64,000 nucleotides of DNA from NCBI RefSeq assembly GCF_011075055.1, contig NC_058155.1, positions 6,033,537 through 6,097,536 of the forward strand, in the 5' to 3' direction. The notes beneath the pieces are model-generated. The model did no database searches. It was not told where the DNA came from and saw only the letters and a list, made by a program, of their open reading frames with translations. The translations under genes were made by a program, and so were the position numbers. Source of the DNA: Mangifera indica. Its lineage: Eukaryota; Streptophyta; Magnoliopsida; Sapindales; Anacardiaceae. This document shows positions 23,848 through 34,090 of the stretch, in pieces; position 1 is the first letter of the stretch, and the number at the start of each line of letters is the position of its first letter.

Positions 23848-23987
23848 AGCAATGTTATGTGTACACAATTTGAATACACAAATAATGTGTTATCATATGA
23901 TTAAGTGTTACTTTCTCCTTAATTCAAATTCAATCATATGATAACACATCATTTATGTACCCAAATTGTGTATGCATAGTTTTATTG
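23848..23987. mobile_element. Palindromic MITE, copy 4 (best preserved)
   Basis: The two halves pair over about 55 bp: GAGCAATGTTATGTGTACAC and TGTGTTATCATATGATTAAG on the left face TCAATCATATGATAACACAT and GTGTATGCATAGTTTTATTG on the right. The loop is about 25 bp. It is the clearest copy in the window. Confidence 0.7.
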
Positions 23988-26168
23988 ATAAACTATAGAA
24001 ATGTTAAAAGATAATATTAGCAGTAGTTGAAATCTTTACAGATTGTATATAATTGTATCATTATATAATTGTAATTACTTATACTATTTTTTATTTAAAT
24101 ATTTTATTTTATTATTAAGTAGTAAAAATCTGATTCGGTTAATTAGATTATTGATGTGTTTTAAATGTCTTAATATGTAATTTTTTTAGGGCATTTGTAA
24201 ACAAGATAAAATATTATATTGTGTGTTTTACTAATAATAGGTTAAGGTAATTTGGTAAATAAATTAAAACAATAAAAATACTTTAGAAAGTGAAAACAAT
24301 AGATAATTTTTGGTTAATTTTAGTCGGATCGGATTAACTTGAATATTAAAGGGTTAGGTTAGGGTTAAAATTTTAATATGATTTTAATTCAGATCAAGTT
24401 AGAGTTGAAAGTCTTTGACATAACATGAACACTATTCGATAACATGAATTGTCAGACTTAATGAAAACACAAAACCCAAACTAACAAGACACGAACATGA
24501 TTTGATGATACAAACTGTCAAATCTACTAAAAACAAGATAATACATAATAATAATGAGAAATGACGTAAAAGCCTTTTGTTACTCACTTTTGCCAACACC
24601 TCGCTAAAGAGAAATAAGAAAATTTGAGTGATAAACACTCAATAAATAAGAACATAATAAATACTACTCTAAATTCCTATTTTGCCTTAAAACTCGGTTC
24701 ACACTAAACTGTTCAGCAAGAGTAAGTTGTTTTCTTTTTCTCACTCACTAATGCCAGTTTTTTTTTGTAGTGACCAATTCAACATGGAAAAAAAAGTATT
24801 TGTAGTACAAACAAGTTATTTTAAACCTTAGAAGAACAAATTCCTAATGTTTATGAAAATTTGAAAGCATTCTAGAGTTGTAATATTGAAGAAATTCCGA
24901 AATTCTTTGAACAGGTTCCTCCACTCTTTTCCATTATGCCCAAGAAACGTTTGTAAATTGTGATAAGACCTATTGCCAATTTGAAAGTGTTAAGGTAAGC
25001 ATTTTGTGGCATGTATTTTAATTCATATATATATTTCAGTGTTGTTTGCTTGTCGTTTTTTGCAATATATAAGAGATTTTTGGATTTAAGTTGAGTTTAT
25101 TGATAGTGAGTGAAATGAGTTGTTAAAGTGTTTCTTTCTAATGTAAATTTTTTGCAAATCTCCTTGTTACAATGAGTCTTAAACAAAGAAAGAATTGAAA
25201 TAGTTTTAATTTCGAAAGCAACATTGTGTAATAATATTTCAATACAAAAGGAAATATGTAAATACAAGACTTTGACCAAAAAATTGCTTAATCTTATTTA
25301 TCCAAAACATATTTCAAAAATCACATAAAAAAATATGTGTCATCATAGGTATGTCATTATTTAACAAAATATAACAATGCTCGTATGCGATACTAGTGTT
25401 TTAAAACTCATATTAGACCGGCTAGTTGGACTAAATCAATGACAAATCAAAATTAGGACATGGGTTAAACTTATTGTAGCCATCAAACTAAATTGACCTG
25501 AGGTTAATTGTGTGAATCATATTAGATTGTGATTTAGCCGTTAGATCAAATTATCTGAGCATCATGTTGACATTAGTATAGCTAAAATCTATTTTAAAAT
25601 ATTAATCATATTATAATGATATCATCGATTTACTTGACTGGTTAATTCAATCAACTTAGAGACCGGCTTTTTAATTAGGTCTAGACCCGGTTTATGTCTA
25701 AAAATATTGTATGATACATAGTTGAAGACGTAAAATTTGAGATAAATAGTAATTTATTTACATCTCAAGGTCGCATAAAGGAATACATCATTCGGGATAT
25801 GTTTTTTTGGTCACATCATTTCGGAAATAGTAACACATATGGTAATAGTCAAAATATATTATTTATGGTTAGAAAAGACAACAAAGAATACTAAACATTT
25901 AGGTTTTAGATTCAATAATAGCTTTGACTAAAGGGGAAGCCCAATGCCTAATTAAGCATACAATAATTTTTCCATTAAAATTTACCATAAAAGTTCAATA
26001 CGTGGTCAAATAAACATCAATAAATTACTATATATGGACATAACATTGTTATAAGGTTCTGGTTTGTGGACTTTAAATTCACTCTTTCATTTCTCTTAAC
26101 CTTATTAAGATCAAAATTCATCTCTCAATTCTTGCAGATTTTGCCCTTTCTAATAATTAGTAACAAAC

Positions 26169-27254
26169 ATAAATTTATTCAACAAGCTTATCTTGTTCAT
26201 GATTCTGCTACTTCCATACATGATTATGTGCGATGTTGCTTTTTTCCATCGACCTAGTAGAACTTTAAGTATGGGCCCTTGCCCCATCAGTAGATATTGT
26301 CCACTTTGGGCAACGCTTGGCCCATACGGCTTTAAAATGCGTCTACTGAGTTCTGGGGGCTTGCTGCTTATCTACCCAGCGACCACCCATTAGCTTGTCG
26401 ATGTGGGATTTGCCTAAAGGTCTCACATTCACCCCCCCCTTACGGGACTCAGTGTCCTCACTGAGGTTTACCCCACCATCGCTCAGAGGCTGTGGGCTAG
26501 GCTCTGATACCAAACTATGGGCCTTTGCCCCATCAGTAGATATTGTCCGCTTTGGGCAACCCTTGGCCTGCACGGCTTTAAAACACGTCTTGCAATGGAA
26601 ACGAGTGGGCCCTCACTCAACTGCCAAGATATTGTCCCCTTACGGCCCAGCCTTTTCGAGGTTTTGTTCCTTGGACTCAAAGGCCTGGTCAGGGCTTGGC
26701 CCAAGAACGCATCTACTGAGTTCTGGGGGCTTTATAATCCTTAACCCTAACCTCGCCTTGGGCTCTGATACCAAACTATGGGCCCTTGCCCCATCAATAG
26801 ATATTGTCCGCTTTGGGCAACCCTTGGCTTGCACGACTTTAAAATGTATCTACTGAGTTCTGGGGGCTTGCTACTTATCTACCTAGCGACCACCCATCAG
26901 CTTGTCGATGTGGGATTTGCTTAAGGGTCTCACATTAAGTGTCCTTAATGGTTTGGAAACTATTGGTGAGCGCATTACTGCAGATTGCAAGCTCGTCTTT
27001 GGGTTGCACCGGCCAGCACCTATTCATAACATTATTGCTAAAGGTGAGACTATGAATTATCATTTTCGAGATGGATTTTTTCCACTAAGTTGTATTGCAG
27101 TTTTTTATTTTTTGGTTAGAATCATAACATCAAAATCTTTGACTCGAACATAGATGACTGCAGACAATGCAAAGGGATTATTACTTCGCAATATAAACTT
27201 ACTTGTATGATTTCGATGGTTGGTAATCATACTTGTCTTCCATGGACCAAGTAA
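26169..27254 (+). pseudogene. SPH B: start lost, split by a TRIM, frameshifted
   Basis: Collinear with SPH A. The start codon position reads ATA at 26169. After the signal peptide and FFHRPSRTL the frame is cut by the TRIM at 26270-26934. It resumes as VLNGLETIGERITADCKLVF and then loses the frame through a 4-bp deletion in the segment equal to YPPTKLYC. The C-terminal block with DDCRQC and TCLPW is still visible up to 27254. Three independent lesions make it a clear pseudogene. Confidence 0.85.
26270..26934 (-). mobile_element. TRIM retrotransposon in SPH B
   Basis: Flanked by a perfect 5-bp target duplication TTAAG (26265-26269 and 26935-26939). On the minus strand each LTR starts TGTGAGACC and ends GGGCCCATA; the LTRs are 26777-26934 and 26270-26427, both 158 bp. 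A primer-binding site TGGTATCAGAGCC, complementary to the initiator-Met tRNA 3' end, sits at 26761-26774 just inside the upstream LTR. A purine tract is the inverse of CACCCCCCCCTTACGGG near 26430. A second PBS and a third partial LTR-like segment lie inside (26497-26590), so the element is a nested or multimeric TRIM. It has no coding capacity; open frames across it are chance. Its GC content is far above its surroundings. Confidence 0.85.
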
Positions 27255-30200
27255 TTTCATGTACTTTCTTTTTGTTTATTTTTATTTTTAAAGAAAGCTT
27301 GACAAACTGAATAAAATGGTAATATTGACCTTGTTTGATGTAGTCTAGGTTTTAAGTCAATTAGGATAAATCGTGCATATTTTTTCTCTTTAATTTATTG
27401 TATACTATCTATTTTATTACTCTCGTACACAATCTCTTATCCATTTTCTATAATCATTACATTGGTGCAGCGCAGGATGTAAGATATATGTGTTTTAAAA
27501 TTTTTTACTGCAGCGCAACTTTGTAATTTTCCCCAGTGTGGGCATTTGAGTCTTTTATTGATCAAGATATCTTTAACTCTAAGTACATAAACTCAAGGTT
27601 ATTCAGTCGATTGAATTTATGTGAATTCTATTTGATTGTTTATCTGTTTTAACCCTAAGATAGAGAAATCTTATTGTATATTTGAGAATTTCTCTATCTT
27701 AAATACTATTTTGTTGATTTGTTGTATAGATCCAAAGTGTCATTTGAACAAACATTCGTTAGGTCTCTAACATCCTATGATGCATAAAATAAGTCTTAAA
27801 TACAACATATCAAAACAACACATTTATCACACAAACTATATACATAACCAATCGGATTTGATCAAACTTCCCATATCCATCTTATAACTCACTATAGGCT
27901 TTAACCTCTTAATTTATATAATTGCTCATGATCAATTTAAATAGATAAAATTACCAAAAAATACCACAACATTCAACATAATGGATTTACAACATAATAC
28001 ATAATTCTTTATACCCATATGTGCATAATCATTCACACAAATCCATATGTTCTTTTTTGTTTTGGCAATTAACCATATACCCTTTCTCGATTTACCAAAC
28101 CATGAAATATCATCCAAGGATCAAATTAGCACCACATTTTACAAAAATATAAATCAAGTCTTCCTACTTACTTGGACTCTAACAACTAAATGATTCATTA
28201 TAGATAAAGCCTTCTCTTCCTTAATTAGCTACTAGCCAAAAATCCTTTTCTACTTACCGAAAGAAGCACTCCAGATCTCTCTCTTCTCACTTAGCAAGAA
28301 AACTAGATATTTTACAAAAATATAAATCAAGTCTTCCTACTTACTTAGGCTCTAACAACTAAACGATTCATTATAGATAAAACATTCTCTTCCTTAATTA
28401 GCTACTAGCCAAAAATCCTTTTCTACTTACCGAAAGAAGCACTCCAGATCTCTCTCTTCTCACTTAGCAAGAAAACTAGATATTTTACAAAAATATAAAT
28501 CAAGTCTTCACTTACTTAGGCTCTAACAACTAAACGATTCATAGATAAAACATTCTCTTCCTTAATTAGCTACTAGCCAAAAATCCTTTTCTACTTGCTG
28601 AAAGGAGCACTCCAGATCTCTCTCTTCTCACTTAGCAAGAAAACTAGATAAGAGAAACTTGAAGATTTATGGGATAATGATCTCAAAATCCCAGATATGC
28701 CTTTTATAAACTCTCATGAGATAACTGACTATATGGGTGTGCATATTAGGCATGCATGATGTGTGATGCAACAAATGAATAGACATGCATAATTCATGCA
28801 GAATCATTCACCTGCTTGAAATTTCAAAAAAAACATGTATTCATATTCTTATGTCTCAAGTACATAAATCCATAAATACATGTAAAAAGATCATTTTACC
28901 CTTGAGATATACCTAGGAGTGTTAATTGTAGCCTTCCCATGATCAATTTCATGATTACTTTGATATATGCCCAACATTCCTAGTTCAAAAGTTATATCCG
29001 ATCTTGTACAAGTCTATAGATACATTAAACCTCTGAAGGTATTCGGAATTGATTCCATTTTTTTTATTTGGCTATAGTTCATTTTTAGATATTGCATGAG
29101 ACTGAATTTATCACCCTTTTTTATGGAAACAACCATGGATGAACATTTACTCATTGAAAATTTCAAGAATTGTACTTATATATACTTTCTAAGGTAGACT
29201 TATAATTCCTTATGATATTTTTGTGAATATTTTATTTTGATAACATAAAAAGCTTGTCTCATATCTTTCATCTCAAAATTCTTTGGGAGAAAATCTTTTC
29301 TCTCATGTAATTTGCAAATCTCTTTGTTTCAACGAGTCTTCAACCAAGAAAGACTTGAAACAAATTTTAATTCGAAAATAACATTTTATAATATATTTCA
29401 TTGCATAAGAAAATATATAAATATAAGACTTTGACCCTTAAAAATATACATAATCTTATCTTATTATATCATTAATAATGTGTTATCGTATGTTTATCAT
29501 TTTTTTAAAACAAAATATACTAGCTTTCATATGTCATACATCATTTGAGATGTGAAATTTGAGATGGATAATATTACTCTTGCTTTTAATTATTTATATA
29601 TAAAGGTCATAGACACATCATTTGAGATATGAATTTTTCATATGCTTTTTAGGATGAGTAGTATTATTCAAAATATATTATAGATATTTAGAAAAACAAT
29701 AAAGAATACTAAACAATTGAAAATTTTGCCCTAATGTTAAAATTTATTAATGGTAAATTATTAATGGCTGAATGACTATTTCTCTCTCAAGGTTTAATGA
29801 AATGACAATTCCCACCATTTAAGTTTGAAAAAGCTATTTTTTACCCATTTGTTAAAATCATTTGTTAGTTTTAATTGTCAAAAGGTATTGTGTCATTTTG
29901 TCCAAATATTATAATAGTATTAATATTAGATAGAATTGATAATTTTTAATACAACCTGTTGATCTAACTTGACACGATATGAAAAAATCAAATTAAGGTT
30001 GAGTTTTTTTGACACATATGTTAATTCGAGTCAACCTAACACGACTTAAAACAAAATAAAAGCATCTTTGGATTGACACAAAAATAATTCAAATTAACTT
30101 AAACTAACTCGAATGCTTATTGTAGTTCAAATCATCTCTAACATACATATATAAAAACTTTCACATAATCCTTCAAAACACATGATTAACATACTAAATC

Positions 30201-31408
30201 CCATCACCATCATATTTGCAATACATAACATTCATTAAGCAATAGTAACAAGGATCAATTTAATCATCCTTGATTCCCGTTAGATCCTCTATCAAATAAT
30301 GGTAGAGGGTAAATCCTTCAATCCACAACAATCACATATCATATAATGGGTTGAGAGAATCCTACTTACCTGATAATTCTATTGCAAGAAAATCAAATTT
30401 CATGAGTTGATAATTTTGGCAAACTAGTCCACAAAAAATCCATAAAGGCAAGCTTTCAAATTTCATGGGTTGAAACAACTCTCTGAGGTTCACATTTTTT
30501 TGAACCCTGACCTAACATGGCCCATGACACAATAAGTCATGACAATTTTGACATAGCCTCTTGATAGGTCTAATAATGCTCTCTAACATTCCATCCACCA
30601 TACACTAGTACTTGTTACCACCATAACTTATGATGTATCACTAGCTTATTCAACTTTGATAGTACATCCATTACCCACATACTTGGTAGCCGTATATGGA
30701 AACTTGTGTGTAACACATTATACCACATTTATATCAACAATTGACTGTCATTGATATAAATATGGAAACAACTCCCTAAGGCATGTTGATAGAATCAAAA
30801 TGTTTATAAACTTATGTATAACACATCATACCACTTTTAACCACCCCTAAACCTTCAAAAATATTTATATTAATAACAAACCAACACAACAACACAAAAT
30901 CATCATAACTTTAGAGATAACACAATTGAAGTTCATATTCATATTTATATCAATGTCAGTCATAAGATTAGATTTGTTAATTATTTTCATATAATTCCCT
31001 TCAAATATAAATATTTAATTAATAACCCCTATAAAATACTAGCAACCCACCTTAGTAGGTATAATATCTCATTAAATTATAATGGAGATTATTAGGGTGA
31101 CATTAAATGTTTTTTTTTTTCAAATAAAATAATATGCACTAAGAATGGATATTAATTTATATGGTAACTATGATTTTATTAGAAATAAATTAATGTTTAA
31201 TCACTTAACATATCATTAGTAAACATAAATTAATATTTATTTTGAATGTACATTCTTGGGTTGGGAATCAATTTTCTTTGCAACTAAGAAAATTACCACA
31301 GACAGTTGACAATAGTGGGTATACGTGGAAGCATCTGAGTTTTGAGAGGACTTGAGTCAATACAAACAACATTATCCACGTGTTCGGTCTTTTCACCTGT
31401 TTATTTCT
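27255..31408. other. Gene-free stretch between SPH B and the fold-back element
   Basis: Collinear with 11478-15290 and 55292-59130, with no supported gene. It contains the 173-bp triple repeat described separately. Small differences among modules are substitutions and short indels; an additional segment at about 30450-30590 is shared with module C (58250-58400) and missing from A. Confidence 0.55.
28137..28650. repeat. 173-bp tandem repeat, three copies
   Basis: Copies at 28137-28309, 28310-28482 and 28483-28650 share ACAAAAATATAAATCAAGTC, CTAGCCAAAAATCC and CCAGATCTCTCTCTTCTCAC. The third has a few small deletions. Modules A (about 12470-12640) and C (about 56275-56420) have a single copy, so the expansion is specific to B. 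Confidence 0.85.
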
Positions 31409-32417
31409 GGCCAAAAGACTTATTCCCACCCAAGGTATAGTGAAATACTTATCCATCCGTTAATTTTGACATTTATAATTTGGGATAAAATTGTTATTTA
31501 AAGATTTTTACTTAAATAAAAAAAATGATTTTTTTAACCCCTTAGTTATAAAAATAATCATTTAAACAAACAAAAATTAATTTCTTTTTTCTCCGTTAGT
31601 TCAAAAAACTAACTATTTTTTCCCAACTTAATTTTAAAAAATTAATCTTTCACCCTCATTATACATATTTTTAGGGTTTTATATTTTAGAATAAACGCCG
31701 CCTCCTTAAACTTTGAAACATTGCATTTACACCTCAAAAACTCCATTTCATCTTTCTAGCAGTCGTTCTTCCTAGCGTCCCTCTATGACAACATCTCTCC
31801 TCCCTCCTTGGTGGCTTTTCAATGCAAAAAATCATCAAAAATTTGATCAAAATGGTTAAATTTTTGCACACAGATTTCTGCAAAAATCACACATATTTGT
31901 GCAACAATCTATGCATCGATGATGCACAGATTTGTCGAATGACATCTTATAGAATGGGTGTCATCCATGCAATGTTTTCAGCTAAGCTATGTGTCCTTGG
32001 TACACAGATCGTCACACAAATCTATGCGATTTTTTCACAGATCCATGTGAGAAAATCTAGCCATTTTGGTCTGATTTTTAATAGTTTATGTGTAGAAACC
32101 ACCATGGAGGAAGGGGAGATGCCGTCGGAGAATAGTGTTAGAAAGAACGATCATCGAAAAGATGGAATGAATTTTTGGGGTGTAAATGCAATGTTCCAAA
32201 GTTTGAGTTAGGGGAAAATGGTTAGTTTTTAAAACTAAAGAGAAAAAAGAAATAACTTTCTTTTGTTTAAATAAAAATCTTTAAATGATGATTTTATCCT
32301 TGAGTGTAACAACCAAAACTAATGGATGGGTGGATATCTGAGTTTTTAAAAGTTAGTAGGGGTCACTTTGGGTTTTTGGGTTTTCAGTATGCCTTGGGTG
32401 GGAATAAGTTATTTGGC
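31409..32417. mobile_element. Fold-back element of about 1 kb
   Basis: The ends are inverted: GGCCAAAAGACTTATTCCCA on the left and the inverse of TTGGGTGGGAATAAGTTATT on the right, flanked by a 6-bp direct repeat ATTTCT (31402-31407 with one G before the element; 32418-32423). Inverted similarity continues inward almost to the centre near 31930: AAACTTTGAAACATTGCATT at about 31709 faces AATGCAATGTTCCAAAGTTT at about 32185, and GATCAAAATGGTTAAATTTT at about 31842 faces its inverse near 32055-32075. The whole element could fold into one hairpin. The open frame at 31822-32211 is part of the palindrome, not a gene. Confidence 0.75.
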
Positions 32418-32474
32418 ATTTCTTTTTTAATAAATCAAAACTTTTTCTCTTTATAAAAGTTCTGTTTTTTAATA

Positions 32475-33469
32475 GGAAATTATAATAAATGTCCAAAATT
32501 AGAGAGCGTTAAGCAAAATTGCCCAAAGCTCTAAGGTTTAAACAAAAATGCCTTCAATTTGGCAAATGACCAAACTGCCCTTATATATAAGCCCCACATT
32601 TCCCACAGATTTATTGTTCAAAATTAGAGAAAATTTGAACATCCCATGGGTCTTCCACGGGTCAACGGGTTTTCACCTTTTTCGTCGACTTTTTGTGTTT
32701 TCTAGCAACCGAAAATGACAAAGAAATATAGTACATCATCCCACTTCTTGTTTGAATCAATTTATTGTTAGGATTATTGAGATTTGAATTTTTAGGATTT
32801 CGATTTTAAATAATGCATAAAATGTTTTGATTTTTGGTTATTTTACTTGAATTTCTTGAGGGGTTTTGTGTTATTGGATGTGTAGATTTGATTTTTGTTG
32901 AAATTAGAGGCTAAAATGTCGAGTTTTGGCCAAAAAATGGGTTAGATCTGTCAGTGCTGCAGTAACTCTCACAGGTGCCCGTGGGGTGGGGGGAAATTTA
33001 ATGTTTTCAAAATTTTAGGGGGAGGGGGAATAGGGGGAGATCCACGGGGGTCCATGGGAAATTTTACAATGAACCGTGGGGCAGTTCGTGAAAACCGTGG
33101 ATTGGGTGGAAATTAACTTTTTTAAAACTATAGGGTCTATATGAGACAGACTTTGAACAACCATAACTTTTGATCCAGGAGGAGTTACGATGTCTGTAAT
33201 ATATCAAAACGAAGCTCATTTCAAGCTCTATAATGAAACCAGCTTTGCTCATTGCATTGAATTTGGAGGCCAAAATAAAACTGTTTCAATGTGTATTATG
33301 CAGTTTTTTTGTTTTTAAGTTTGTTTGTGACCGGGCTAGACTTTTTTGATGTGTAATTTTCAAATTTGATATTTGTAATTACGATGTGCTTTTTTAGACA
33401 CGTTTTACAATGTAATTACGAAATTTTTGATCGATTTTTCAGTTTTCTCGTTCATAAGCTATTTGAAAG
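32475..33469. other. Foreign segment upstream of helicase B
   Basis: Modules A and C have about 170 bp of shared sequence between GTTTTTTATTTGAC and GAATGGGAATGGAAT. Module B has about 1 kb of unrelated sequence here, with G-rich patches such as GGTGGGGGGAAATTT and GGGGGAGGGGGAATAGGGGG. No open frame with a recognisable domain, no clear terminal repeats and no target duplication were found. It may be an unclassified transposon fragment. Confidence 0.5.
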
Positions 33470-33991
33470 GAATGGGAATGGAATAAATGTGCAAATGACT
33501 TTTGGGCTCTTTAATATGCTTTTAAAAAGTATCCCAAACAAAACGCAATGTTAAATTTGTTAGTATCTTTTGAAGTGGAAGTAAGTACTATAGATTCCTT
33601 GTTATGTCATGAAGAGGAGACTGAAGACTTTTCTTTTCTTCCTTGAGACATCAAATGGCTGAATGGGAATGGAATAAATGAGCAAATGACTTTTGGGCTC
33701 TTTAATATGCTTTTAAAAAGTATCCCAAACAAAACGCAATGTTAAATTTGTTAGTATCTTTTGAAGTGGAAGTAAGTACTATAGATTCCTTGTTATGTCA
33801 TGAAGAGGAGACTGAAGACTTTTCTTTTCTTCCTTGAGACATCAAACGGCTGAATGGGAATGGAATAAATAAGCAAATGACTTTTGGGCTATTTAATATG
33901 CTTTTAAAAAGTTTCCCAAACAAAACGTAATGTTCAATTTGTTAGTATCTTTTGAAGTGGAAGTAAGTACTATAGATTCCTTTTTTCTTCA
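33470..33991 (+). repeat. 191-bp tandem repeat before helicase B
   Basis: Copies start at 33470, 33661 and 33852, the last incomplete. Each holds GAATGGGAATGGAATAAATG, TTTTGGGCTCTTTAATATGC, AGTGGAAGTAAGTACTATAG and GTCATGAAGAGGAGACTGAA. Modules A (15420-15640) and C (59680-59890) have one copy of the same sequence upstream of the helicase start. Copies 1 and 2 are nearly identical, so the expansion is recent and unique to B. Confidence 0.85.
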
Positions 33992-34090
33992 TTGCATTTG
34001 CATGGTGTTTTCTTCCTACTGAAGTAAGCTAGTTGTCTCTCCTTAGTAAAGCTACTTCATTTGACTGTGTAATTCTCAGAAGAAGGATCA

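Larger units (their letters stand above)
22507..26168. other. Gene-free stretch between PMEI B and SPH B
   Basis: No supported gene. Positions about 22510-24590 have no match in modules A or C apart from two MITE copies; from about 24600 the sequence is collinear with 53400-54860. Short open frames here carry no recognisable domain. Confidence 0.5.

Noticed and set aside
26761..26774. Possible tRNA-Met fragment
   Set aside because: It is the 3'-end complement only, followed by retroelement sequence: a primer-binding site, not a tRNA gene.
26395..26856. Open frames of 60-150 codons on both strands
   Set aside because: They fall inside the TRIM, are repeated in its LTR-like parts and arise from its high GC content.
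31822..32211. 129-residue open frame that looks like a small gene
   Set aside because: It lies across the centre of the fold-back element and is read from palindromic DNA; no domain, and no equivalent in modules A or C.
33470..33991. CRISPR-like array
   Set aside because: Repeats of 191 bp without spacers in a plant nuclear setting are an ordinary tandem duplication.
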